Source: Christensenella sp. UBA5489
GTDB taxonomy: Bacteria > Bacillota > Clostridia > Christensenellales > UBA1242
Length of the DNA stretch: 24,396 bases
Direction of reading: 5' to 3'
Assembly: GCA_002424095.1 (NCBI GenBank)
Contig: DIPL01000011.1
Span: 1-24,396, forward strand
Part shown: piece after piece, positions 1-7,354 of the stretch
How positions within the stretch are numbered: position 1 is the stretch's first letter
Layout of the letters: each line of letters begins with the position of its first letter
The notes under the pieces: model-generated
What the model was told of the DNA's origin: nothing
What the model saw: the letters and a program-made list of their open reading frames with translations, nothing else
Database searches by the model: none
Program-made: the position numbers and the translations under genes

Positions 1-485
1 GTTACTGGATTAATTGTCGAATATATTGAATATATAACTAAAAGAACTATAATTATGGGCATTAAAATTATATTTATTTTATAAAGACCTTTCAATCCTA
101 TTTTTAAAACGAAAAAACTAATTAAAAAAATAATAATGTGAAAAATAAATATAGGAATTTCAATAAGGTTTGAACTTAAAACTTCAACTGCTCCTGAAAA
201 CATTGCCGCCGAATATATTAAAAAAATTACAATTATTGTTATGTTAAAAAAAATCGAACAGTTGGCTCTTTTATTAATATCTAAAACATTTTCATAAGTT
301 TGTTTTGACCCTATTGTTAAAAACAATTTAAAACAATAATAAAATAAAATAAAAACAATAGGCAAAAAATATAAACTTGCATAACCAAATTCAGCAAAAA
401 AAAGCGAGAGTTCTCTTCCGCTTGCAAAACCTGCACCAATGATACTACTTGTAATCAAAAAAACGCATAAGAAAATTTTTTTCAT
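1..485 (-). CDS. YkvI-like integral membrane protein (partial, N-terminal part)
   Basis: The gene runs off the left edge; 161 codons from the start are visible. The N-terminus reads as a short charged end and then a helix with the pattern IIGAGFASGRE followed by FF and a Gly. This matches the start of the YkvI family (COG3949), membrane proteins with a transporter-like fold and unknown substrate. Four or five further hydrophobic segments follow, with very few charged residues. The ATG at 485 is chosen because the family motif begins about 15 residues in. No clear ribosome binding site precedes it, and a TATAAT lies only a few bases upstream, so the message may have a very short leader. It lies 74 bp downstream of the kinase-like gene on the same strand. 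Family assignment is fairly sure; function is unknown. Confidence 0.72.
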   Translation of the reverse strand, partial: MKKIFLCVFLITSSIIGAGFASGRELSLFFAEFGYASLYFLPIVFILFYYCFKLFLTIGSKQTYENVLDINKRANCSIFFNITIIVIFLIYSAAMFSGAVEVLSSNLIEIPIFIFHIIIFLISFFVLKIGLKGLYKINIILMPIIIVLLVIYSIYSTINPV

Positions 486-559
486 AATATCATTATATGG
501 CTGAATTTTTTATTACATAACTAAGTAAAGATTACTACTAAAATTTAAAGCATTTTCGT

Positions 560-1315
560 TTATTTTTTAAAGTTTAAATTGTTTACTTGCAATGCTTTTT
601 TACATTTTTCAAAAATTATTTCATTATAAATGGATATTTCTTTGTGTTCCTGTGGATTAAGGTTTTTTAATTGAGCTATCTCTTTAAAATAGGGCATACA
701 AGCATATTTTGTAATAATTTTCTCATCAATAACCAATCCGTTTATACTTGCAAATGTTGTCAAATCTATAAAAGAAAATCCGATGCTTTCATCATAAAAA
801 AAATTTTCTTCTGCTGGATCAATACTAATTCCTGCTTTTATAATTGTTAAAATATCTGCTACAAATTTAACATAATGTTCTTCAGTTGCACTTGCAAGAG
901 TTTGAGTTTGCATAAGTACATAATTTTTATCGGAAAATAATTCGCTATTCCACATTTCCCGACCTTTGGCTCTTGGTTGAATTATATAACCTTTTGCATA
1001 TTCTATTTTACCTAAACGGTTTTCAAAACCAGTTGTTTTTTCTGAATTATAAGAATATCCTAAAATTGGAATAACATTTACGCCTTGTTGCTTAAGCTTA
1101 TATAATAATTTAATTATTTCATCAAAAGGCACTTTATCTTTAAATGTGCGAGTATGTGTTACTAAAATATTTTCTGTTTTTAAGACAACAAAATTATCAA
1201 TAAAATATGCTTTTGACCTTGTTCCACATTTTGATGCATTTCGTCCGAAAGTTTCACATTGTGCAATCAATTTCAATGCAGTTTGTTCTTCAATATAAAA
1301 AAAACGATTTTCCAT
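560..1315 (-). CDS. Unrecognised protein with protein-kinase-like fold signature
   Basis: I do not recognise the 251-residue protein as a named family. What can be seen is a pattern like a protein or aminoglycoside kinase: a GTRSKAY loop at 31-37, a strand with Lys46 (VVLK), a helix with Glu66, a hinge-like strand GYIIQPRAKG at 109-118, then Asp166, Asn171 and Asp184. The D-x4-N-x12-D spacing equals that of the catalytic loop and metal-binding Asp of protein kinases. There is no HRD and no DFG (the motifs read SID and IDL), so it may be an atypical kinase, a small-molecule kinase or a pseudokinase. A GGTGAT ribosome binding site lies six bases before the ATG. It starts 46 bp after tRNA-Glu and is probably co-transcribed with it. 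Kinase-like fold is inference. Confidence 0.6.
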   Translation of the reverse strand: MENRFFYIEEQTALKLIAQCETFGRNASKCGTRSKAYFIDNFVVLKTENILVTHTRTFKDKVPFDEIIKLLYKLKQQGVNVIPILGYSYNSEKTTGFENRLGKIEYAKGYIIQPRAKGREMWNSELFSDKNYVLMQTQTLASATEEHYVKFVADILTIIKAGISIDPAEENFFYDESIGFSFIDLTTFASINGLVIDEKIITKYACMPYFKEIAQLKNLNPQEHKEISIYNEIIFEKCKKALQVNNLNFKK

Positions 1316-1361
1316 AAATTATCACCAAATTCATTAGTTTGAAATCTTAAAAATATCAAAA

Positions 1362-1436
1362 TGGTACCCTCAAGGGGAATTGAACCCCTGATTCCACCTT
1401 GAGAGGGTGGCGTCTTGACCGCTTGACCATGGGGGC
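1362..1436 (-). tRNA. tRNA-Glu (anticodon CTC)
   Basis: A complete cloverleaf can be drawn on the minus strand. The anticodon stem CCACC/GGTGG encloses the loop CTCTCAA, giving anticodon CTC (plus-strand 1401-1403), which reads the Glu codon GAG. The T arm is AGGGG-TTCAATT-CCCCT, and the gene encodes its own CCA end (1362-1364). The D arm is of the GGTCAAGCGGTCAAGAC type typical of tRNA-Glu. The acceptor stem is imperfect: G1 faces U72 and C5 faces A68. A promoter lies about 60 bp upstream. Confidence 0.92.
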
Positions 1437-1498
1437 ATAAATTTTTATTATCTTTTAGATTTATAAATTTTTATGTTAGTCGTTTAACTCTATATATA

Positions 1499-1527
1499 GA
1501 TATAACATAAAATTTCATAAAAATCAA
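1499..1527 (-). promoter_or_regulatory. Promoter of tRNA-Glu
   Basis: On the minus strand TTGATT (1522-1527) and TATATC (1499-1504) are separated by exactly 17 bp, placing the start site near 1492 and the mature tRNA 5' end about 55 bases further on. This fits a vegetative sigma-A promoter. Confidence 0.6.
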
Positions 1528-1593
1528 GAAAATATAAAAATTTATATGAATTAATTCAAAGTTGTTATGTGTTTTTTAAATGCTACAAAGTGT

Positions 1594-1938
1594 TTAATCA
1601 AATGCGTTTTCAATATGGTTTATTTGGCCGTTTAAAATTTCAATCACATCAAAACGTGCCACATATTCAAAAATTCTGTTTTGCTTGAAAAAATGCAAAG
1701 CCCCTTTTCTAATATTTGCCTGCTTTTTTTTGTTGACTGCCTCTTGTGGATATCCGAATTTCAAAGTTGTTCTTGCCTTGACTTCAATAAAAATATAAAC
1801 ATTTTTGAATTTTGCAATTATGTCAATTTCTCCGCCAAGAAAAAAATAATTAATTTCAATGATTTTGTATTTTTTTGACTTTAAATATTTGACCGCTTCA
1901 ATTTCACTCGCTTTGCCAAAAATATGAAACCTATTCAT
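1594..1938 (-). CDS. yraN: YraN family protein (UPF0102), endonuclease-fold
   Basis: The 114-residue protein is the usual size for the UPF0102 family. It opens with a helix (GKASEIEAVKYLKSKKYKII) and carries the restriction-endonuclease-like core GGEIDIIA...IFIEVKAR, where the E-x-D and E-x-K residues would bind metal. The molecular role of YraN is not established; relatives resemble Holliday-junction resolvases. It lies 57 bp downstream of rbgA on the same strand, a common Bacillota arrangement (ylqF, rnhB, yraN), although rnhB is absent here. An AGGAT sequence nine bases before the ATG serves as a modest ribosome binding site. Confidence 0.9.
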   Translation of the reverse strand: MNRFHIFGKASEIEAVKYLKSKKYKIIEINYFFLGGEIDIIAKFKNVYIFIEVKARTTLKFGYPQEAVNKKKQANIRKGALHFFKQNRIFEYVARFDVIEILNGQINHIENAFD

Positions 1939-1995
1939 AAAATTAATCCTATTATTTATATTTAAACTTAAATGATTTAATTAAAAAAAAATTAT

Positions 1996-2841
1996 TTATA
2001 ACAAAGTTATTCCCCCAAATTTTCCTTTTTTGAAATCATCTAAGATTAAAGAACACGCTCTGTCAATATCAATTTCCCCGCCTTTTTTCAAGAAACTTTT
2101 AGACTTCGCAATTTGTTCGATTTTTTCAAGCGGAGTACCTGTTAAATCAATTTTGTATTTTACATTTAATATGTTTGGATAGAAATCTTCAATGTCTTTT
2201 ATTAAATTAAAAGCAAGAGCATTTTTATCTAAGACTTCGTCTTTTATACTGCCAATGTAACCTAAATATTTTGCAGATTTTTCATCGTCTAAATTCGGAT
2301 AGAGTGTTCCTGGTGTGTCAAGAAGTTGAATATTGTTGGTTATATTGACCCATTGCTTGCCCCTTGTTACACCTGGCCTATTACCTGTTAAAGTCTTCGC
2401 CTTGCCACATAAATTATTTATAAACGTGCTTTTTCCGCTGTTTGGAACACCGATTACCATTGCTTTTATAAACGCATTTAATCCTTTTTCACGGTTTCTC
2501 TTTACTTTCTCTGCACAAAGAGAATTGATTTTTTGAAGTATTTTTTTCAATGCTCCTGACATTGTGCTATTTAATTCAATTATTTCAATTGCGGAAATGT
2601 TTTTAAAAAAAATTTTTAATGCATCCCTTGTTTTTGAAACCTTTGATTTATCAGCCATATCAACTTTGTTTAAAACAATTAAGACAGGTTTATTTTCAAT
2701 TATTTCATTGAATTCAGGATTTAAACACGCCAATGGTGCTCTGGCATCCAAAATGTAAACGATTATATCAATATTTCTTAATTCCGACTTCATAGTTCGA
2801 AGAGCTTTCGCCATATGCCCCGGAAACCAGTTTATTTTCAT
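1996..2841 (-). CDS. rbgA: Ribosome biogenesis GTPase A
   Basis: RbgA (YlqF) is a GTPase needed for late assembly of the 50S subunit. The protein shows the circularly permuted order of this family: NKVD (G4) at 58-61 comes before the P-loop GVPNSGKST at 131-139 and DTPG (G3) at 175-178. The N-terminal WFPGHMAKALR stretch and a 281-residue length are typical, and a C-terminal helical RNA-binding domain follows. The ATG overlaps the trmD stop codon by 4 bp (ATGA), so the two are translationally coupled. In Bacillus subtilis rplS lies between trmD and ylqF; here it is missing. Confidence 0.96.
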   Translation of the reverse strand: MKINWFPGHMAKALRTMKSELRNIDIIVYILDARAPLACLNPEFNEIIENKPVLIVLNKVDMADKSKVSKTRDALKIFFKNISAIEIIELNSTMSGALKKILQKINSLCAEKVKRNREKGLNAFIKAMVIGVPNSGKSTFINNLCGKAKTLTGNRPGVTRGKQWVNITNNIQLLDTPGTLYPNLDDEKSAKYLGYIGSIKDEVLDKNALAFNLIKDIEDFYPNILNVKYKIDLTGTPLEKIEQIAKSKSFLKKGGEIDIDRACSLILDDFKKGKFGGITLL

Positions 2842-3593
2842 AATTTCGCCTTATTCTTCTTCTCAGTGTCTTTAAGAAAATTTTTATATAAATCTTTTCT
2901 TCGCTTTTTTGTTATTTCCAAGGATTGCTCTTGTTTCCATTTTTCTATATTTTCGTGATTTCCTGAAATCAAAACCTCAGGAACAGAAAGTCCTTTGAAA
3001 TTTTGTGGGCGTGTATATTGAGGATATTCTAAAAGCCCATTTAAAAAACTTTCTTCGGATAAAGATTTTGCACTTATAACGTTCGGGATATATCTTGCAA
3101 CAGCATCAATAAGCACCATTGCAGGAATTTCACCACCTGTTAAAACATAATCACCTATGGAAATTTCTTTGTCAACGCAAAGGTCAATAACTCTCTCATC
3201 AATTGCTTCATAATGTCCGCAAACAATTATTAAATGATTGAATTCAGCAAGTTCTACAGCAATTTCTTGGTTTAAGGTTTCACCTTTTGGCGACATATTA
3301 ATAACAATTTCTGATTTTTTAATATCTTTGCTTGTTAGTTTTAAATCATTGTCTTTTTCTCGGAAATTTTTTTTTGTTTCCATAATTGCATCATATAAAG
3401 GTTGTGGCGTTAAAACCATTCCTGGCCCGCCACCATAAGGTTTGTCATCACATTTTTTATGCTTGTCTTTTGAAAAATCTCTTATGTTGACAACTTCCAA
3501 ATTTATTTTGTTTTCATTTATCGCTCGACCGAGAATACTGTTTTTTATGCACTCAAACATTTCAGGAAAAAGCGTAAGAACATCTATTTTCAT
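2838..3593 (-). CDS. trmD: tRNA (guanine-N1-)-methyltransferase TrmD
   Basis: TrmD methylates G37 of tRNAs with S-adenosylmethionine, preventing +1 frameshifting. The 251 residues contain MKIDVLTLFPEMF at the start, YGGGPGM near 55, CGHYEAIDERV near 125 and SIGDYVLTGGEIPAMVLIDA around 145-164, which form the trefoil-knot cofactor site. The usual Gly in the CGxYEGID motif is Ala here, a conservative change. The ribosome binding site AAGGAAAC lies nine bases before the ATG. It follows khpA by 33 bp, with no rimM between them, and overlaps rbgA by 4 bp. Confidence 0.97.
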   Translation of the reverse strand: MKIDVLTLFPEMFECIKNSILGRAINENKINLEVVNIRDFSKDKHKKCDDKPYGGGPGMVLTPQPLYDAIMETKKNFREKDNDLKLTSKDIKKSEIVINMSPKGETLNQEIAVELAEFNHLIIVCGHYEAIDERVIDLCVDKEISIGDYVLTGGEIPAMVLIDAVARYIPNVISAKSLSEESFLNGLLEYPQYTRPQNFKGLSVPEVLISGNHENIEKWKQEQSLEITKKRRKDLYKNFLKDTEKKNKAKL

Positions 3594-3626
3594 TTTTAAA
3601 AAGTTTCCTTATAATTTTTAAAAAAA

Positions 3627-3851
3627 TTAGCCAACTTTTATAATATATCTTTTTTTGCTTTTTGAAAGTGATTTGATAATTGTTCTTATACTGTTTACAA
3701 TTTTTCCGCCCTTTCCAATAATTCTGCCTAAGTCATCGGCATTTGCCTTAACGGAAATTATAACTGTGTCATCATTTTCTTCGGTGCTCACTTCAACTTC
3801 TTCGGGTTTGTTGACTAAATGTTTTGCTATATACAAAACCATATCTTTCAT
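3627..3851 (-). CDS. khpA: KH-domain RNA-binding protein KhpA
   Basis: A single KH domain of 74 residues, with the GRIIGKGGKIVNSIRT GxxG loop near residues 42-57. KhpA (YlqC) binds RNA together with KhpB in Bacillota. The frame is open four codons further upstream to a TTG at 3863, but the ATG at 3851 is preferred because GGAGAG sits five bases before it and family members start just here. It lies between rpsP (30 bp upstream) and trmD (33 bp downstream), the standard rpsP-khpA pairing. Confidence 0.93.
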   Translation of the reverse strand: MKDMVLYIAKHLVNKPEEVEVSTEENDDTVIISVKANADDLGRIIGKGGKIVNSIRTIIKSLSKSKKRYIIKVG

Positions 3852-3881
3852 TTTACTCTCCAATTTTTACTTTTGAAAAAA

Positions 3882-4157
3882 TTATTTCGCTGTTTTTGTT
3901 TTTTTCTCGGTTCTAGTTAAAACTCCGGCTTTAACTAATAAATCTTGGGCGGTGTCGGTTGGTTTTGCACCGTTGTCAAGCCAATATTTAACTTTTTCGT
4001 TATCTATTTTAATTTCTGATGGTTGTGTCAATGGATTATAAGTGCCAAGAATATCTATAAATTTTCCATCACGTGGTGATTTTGAATCTGCAACGATAAT
4101 TCTATAAAACGGCGACTTTTTATCTCCCTTTCTTGTTAAACGAATTTTTATTGCCAT
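3882..4157 (-). CDS. rpsP: 30S ribosomal protein S16
   Basis: S16 is a small 30S assembly protein. The 91 residues start MAIKIRLTRKGDKKSPFYRI and contain VADSKSPRDGKFIDILGTYNP, both hallmark S16 sequences. A strong ribosome binding site, AGGAGGAAAAA, precedes the ATG. It opens the rpsP-khpA-trmD-rbgA-yraN run, 71 bp downstream of ffh; I see no convincing promoter or terminator in that gap, so it may be read through from ylxM-ffh. Confidence 0.98.
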   Translation of the reverse strand: MAIKIRLTRKGDKKSPFYRIIVADSKSPRDGKFIDILGTYNPLTQPSEIKIDNEKVKYWLDNGAKPTDTAQDLLVKAGVLTRTEKKTKTAK

Positions 4158-4228
4158 TTTTTCCTCCTATAAAATTTTATATATCTTCATTAAACTTAAT
4201 TGTATTAATTTTAATGTTAATATTGTTT

Positions 4229-5539
4229 TTAGAATTTTAAAAACTTTTTATTTTTAAATTGTTTCATTATTTCTTTTGATTGCTCAAATTTTTTTATTAA
4301 AGAATTCACATCTTGAATTGTAGTGCCACTTCCTTTGGCTATTCTTTGTCTATGACTGCTTTTTATAATTTCAGGATGTCTGCGTTCTTTTACTGTCATA
4401 CTTTGAATAATTGCTTTATTTTTCTTAATTTCATTGTCATCAATGTCATAACCTTTAAATTTAGAACCTAAATTTGCAGGAAGCATTTGAACTATGTCTC
4501 TGATATTTCCCATTTTATTCATATTTTCAATTTGATTTAAGTAATCTTCAAATGTAAATGAATTTTCACGAAAGATTTTTTCAAGTTTTTTTGCTTCTTT
4601 CTCACTTACGGCATCTTGTGCTTTTTCAATCAAGGTCAACACATCGCCCATACCGAGAATTCTCGATGCAATTCGGTCAGGATAAAAAGGTTCAATATCT
4701 ACAATCTTTTCGCCCGTTCCAATGAATTTTATCGGCTTACCAGTAATTGCTTTAATTGATAATGCTGCACCGCCACGTGTGTCGCCGTCAAGTTTTGAAA
4801 GTATAACACCTGTTATATCAAGTTTATGATTAAAGGCTTCCGCAACTGTCACGGCATCTTGTCCTGTCATAGCATCGACAACTAAAAGAATTTCGGTTGG
4901 CTTGACTTCTTTTTTTATATTTTCAAGTTCGTTCATTAAATCTGTGTTTATATGCAAACGTCCAGCAGTGTCTATTATAATGGTATCAAATCCTTGCTTT
5001 ATTGCGTGTGAAACGGCCTGTTTTGCTGTTTTAACAGGGCTTTGCATACCTCTTTCTAGAACTTCAACATTTGCTTGTTTACCAATTACTTGAAGTTGGC
5101 TTATTGCCGCTGGTCTATATATATCGCATGCCACAAGTAAAGGTTTTTTGCCCGTTTTTTTGAGATAAGCAGCAAGTTTTCCGCACATTGTTGTTTTACC
5201 TGCACCTTGAAGTCCGCATACCATAATTACTGTTGGCGGGTTTGGAGCAACCATTAATTTTGAATTTGTTGAACCTAAAAGCGATGTCATTTCTTCATTG
5301 ACAATTTTTATAACTTGTTGTGCTGGTGTAAGACTTTGCAAAACTTCATTTCCGAGCGCTTTTTCAGAAACTTTTGCAATAAAATCTTTGGCAACAAGAT
5401 AATTTACATCCGCCTCTAAAAGAGCCACACGCACTTCACGCATTGCCTCTTTAATTTCCAATGCTGTCAATTTTCCACGTTTTGTGAGTTTTCCGAAAAT
5501 ATGAGCGAGTCTTTCACTTAAATTTGAGAAAAGAGCCAT
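4229..5539 (-). CDS. ffh: Signal recognition particle GTPase Ffh
   Basis: Ffh binds SRP RNA and nascent signal sequences and delivers ribosomes to FtsY at the membrane. The order is an N-terminal helical bundle (1-90), then the GTPase domain with GLQGAGKTT at 109-117, DTAGR at 190-194 and SKLDGDTRGG at 248-257, then the methionine-containing M domain (about 325-436) with the conserved SHRQRIAKGSG helix. Its 436 residues are slightly short of the common 445-450, with a short C-terminal tail. The ATG overlaps the ylxM stop by one base (TAATG), with AAGGAG ten bases upstream. Confidence 0.98.
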   Translation of the reverse strand: MALFSNLSERLAHIFGKLTKRGKLTALEIKEAMREVRVALLEADVNYLVAKDFIAKVSEKALGNEVLQSLTPAQQVIKIVNEEMTSLLGSTNSKLMVAPNPPTVIMVCGLQGAGKTTMCGKLAAYLKKTGKKPLLVACDIYRPAAISQLQVIGKQANVEVLERGMQSPVKTAKQAVSHAIKQGFDTIIIDTAGRLHINTDLMNELENIKKEVKPTEILLVVDAMTGQDAVTVAEAFNHKLDITGVILSKLDGDTRGGAALSIKAITGKPIKFIGTGEKIVDIEPFYPDRIASRILGMGDVLTLIEKAQDAVSEKEAKKLEKIFRENSFTFEDYLNQIENMNKMGNIRDIVQMLPANLGSKFKGYDIDDNEIKKNKAIIQSMTVKERRHPEIIKSSHRQRIAKGSGTTIQDVNSLIKKFEQSKEIMKQFKNKKFLKF

Positions 5540-5994
5540 TAATTTAATATCTCCTTATTTAACTTATTGATTAAATCTATTGAATTTTTTGAAAAATTCT
5601 GTAAATAAGTTATGTTTTGGTATTCTGTTTTTTTATTTATAGCAATTTGATTTTCATTTTTTATTGTCTTATCGGTGTGAAAATCAAAATTTTGTATGTT
5701 TGATAAATTCTTTAAAATTTCATAATGCACGAGTGAAAGTTGGCGGACGAATTCGGATATTTTGTTAAGTTTATTATAAAAGCCAAAATTCTCTTCCAAT
5801 TCTTTTAATTTCTGCTTGCTTTGTTTTATGCGACTGTAAATCGCTTGGCGTGTTGAGTTTTTTAATTGAGCAATTTCGTTTAGTTGCAAATTTTTATATA
5901 AATATAATTCAAAAATTTCTCGTTGATTTAAGTTGAATGAATTTTTATATATCTCATAAAGCTTGGTTGTTTCGACCAATTCTTCAATTTGCAT
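5539..5994 (-). CDS. ylxM: YlxM family helix-turn-helix protein (UPF0122)
   Basis: YlxM proteins sit next to ffh and have a sigma-70 region-4-like helix-turn-helix; they are thought to influence SRP function. Residues 1-70 carry the family pattern (LVETTKLYEIYKNSF, LNQREIFELYLYKN, LNEIAQLKNSTRQAIYSRIK). Relatives are about 110 residues long; this one has 151, with an extra Asn/Lys-rich tail from about residue 98 that I cannot assign. It is the first gene of a unit with a good promoter and a large dyad (6018-6056) in front of it, and is translationally coupled to ffh. Confidence 0.88.
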   Translation of the reverse strand: MQIEELVETTKLYEIYKNSFNLNQREIFELYLYKNLQLNEIAQLKNSTRQAIYSRIKQSKQKLKELEENFGFYNKLNKISEFVRQLSLVHYEILKNLSNIQNFDFHTDKTIKNENQIAINKKTEYQNITYLQNFSKNSIDLINKLNKEILN

Positions 5995-6017
5995 TTCTAC
6001 GTATTTTCCATTTTTTA

Positions 6018-6056
6018 AAACTACGTAAACTTTATTTTGTTTACAAGTCGTAGTTT
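6018..6056 (-). promoter_or_regulatory. Large inverted repeat overlapping the ylxM-ffh promoter
   Basis: The arm at 6018-6030 (AAACTACGTAAAC on the plus strand) is matched by 6039-6056, which holds the same 13 bases in inverted form interrupted by a 5-base insert (AAGTC). The dyad covers the -10 box and the predicted start site near 6045. It could be an operator or a 5' leader hairpin. No regulator can be named. Confidence 0.5.
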
Positions 6057-6080
6057 AGCATATTATTGTTTTTTTTTCAA
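6052..6080 (-). promoter_or_regulatory. Promoter of ylxM-ffh
   Basis: On the minus strand TTGAAA (6075-6080) and TAAACT (6052-6057) are 17 bp apart, with an A-rich spacer. The start codon of ylxM is at 5994, giving a leader of about 50 bases. It matches the sigma-A consensus moderately well. Confidence 0.55.
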
Positions 6081-6171
6081 GTGTTTTTTAAAAAATTCAA
6101 GTAAGAAACTATTTTCCCGTAAATTATTTCTGAAATTTTTTATAAACTTATTATTTTTGAATTAATATACC

Positions 6172-7323
6172 TTACGGAATTAGTTTCAAAATAATTGCAT
6201 TTGAAATTCCAAAAAATTCTGAATTCAGTTTCAACATCTTTTCAGTTTTTATAATTAATTTCTTTTCCTGCAAAAATTTGATTTGCGACTTTTTTTCTTT
6301 TTCTATATCAAAACCTAACTCTTTAAGAGTTGACAAATTTAAGCCTTTATTTGTCCGAAGTGATAGCATTATATAATCTTTAATTTTTTGTTGTTTTGTT
6401 GTTTTTTCGACTTTTTTATAAGAATTTATTAAATCTGAATTTTCGTTCGCATTTATATATAAAAAAATATCGTTCGTGTTTTCAATTCTCAAACCGTTGA
6501 TATAACTATGTGCAGCAACTCCAAAACCTAAATATTCTCCGCAATTCCAATAGTTTAAATTGTGTTTACAATGAAATGTTTTTTGTGCAAAATTTGAAAT
6601 TTCATATTGTAAAAATCCAAACTTTTTTAAAATTTTAATCACTGAATTATAATCATCAATACACTCATCATCGCTTAATGACTTAAAAATTCCCTGTTGC
6701 ATTTCTTTAAATAACGGCGTGCCTTTTTCCATTTGAAGCATATAAACTGAAATGTGTTTAAGTCCTAGATTTTTAAGTTTTTCAATATTCTTTGCGAAAA
6801 TTTCTTTATCGAGTTTTTTCGCCCCAATTATATAATCAATTCCAATATTATTGAAACCTGCTTGCTTTGCAAGTTCAACCGCTTCAAAAATTTGTGCGAG
6901 AGTGTGTTGCCTGCCAAGCACATTTAGAATATCTTGTCGAAAATTTTGTGCGCCTAGACTTATGCGAGAAAATCCTGCTTGCCTTAGAGCATATAATTTA
7001 GAAAAGTTGACTGAATTCGGATTGCATTCAATGCTTATTTCCGAATTTTCGCACAATTTAAAATTATTTTTCACGCAGTTTAATGTTTGAATTATATATT
7101 TTTCATTTACCGCCGATGGTGTTCCGCCGCCAAAATATATGGTTCTAACAATGTCGTTCGGGCATTTTTGTGAAATGTTTATTTCATTTTCTAAACATTT
7201 GAAATATTTTTTTTCTATTTCTCTGTCAAGATTTCCTGAAACAAAACTGCAATATTTGCATTTTCCATTACAAAAAGGAATGTGAATATAAATTCCTATT
7301 TTATTATATTTACAATTATTCAT
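6172..7323 (-). CDS. hemW: Radical SAM heme chaperone HemW-like protein
   Basis: HemW relatives are radical SAM proteins related to HemN that bind heme; true HemN activity is not expected. The protein starts IGIYIHIPFCNGKCKYCSF, with the [4Fe-4S] cysteines at 18, 22 and 25, then GGGTPS at 65-70, an ECNP strand, RISLGAQNF, a GRQHT loop and GFGVAAHSY. The C-terminal HemW domain is present. The frame is open to another ATG at 7368 that overlaps the end of lepA by 14 bp; the ATG at 7323 (383 residues) is preferred because relatives have only a few residues before the GIYIHIPFC strand. Neither start has a clear ribosome binding site. It follows lepA, the classical lepA-hemW order. Confidence 0.92.
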   Translation of the reverse strand: MNNCKYNKIGIYIHIPFCNGKCKYCSFVSGNLDREIEKKYFKCLENEINISQKCPNDIVRTIYFGGGTPSAVNEKYIIQTLNCVKNNFKLCENSEISIECNPNSVNFSKLYALRQAGFSRISLGAQNFRQDILNVLGRQHTLAQIFEAVELAKQAGFNNIGIDYIIGAKKLDKEIFAKNIEKLKNLGLKHISVYMLQMEKGTPLFKEMQQGIFKSLSDDECIDDYNSVIKILKKFGFLQYEISNFAQKTFHCKHNLNYWNCGEYLGFGVAAHSYINGLRIENTNDIFLYINANENSDLINSYKKVEKTTKQQKIKDYIMLSLRTNKGLNLSTLKELGFDIEKEKKSQIKFLQEKKLIIKTEKMLKLNSEFFGISNAIILKLIP

Positions 7324-7354
7324 AATATAATTTTTACTTAAAATATCTCGAAAA

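Noticed and set aside
3852..3863. TTG start of khpA four codons upstream
   Set aside because: The ribosome binding site GGAGAG lies inside that stretch and points to the ATG at 3851.
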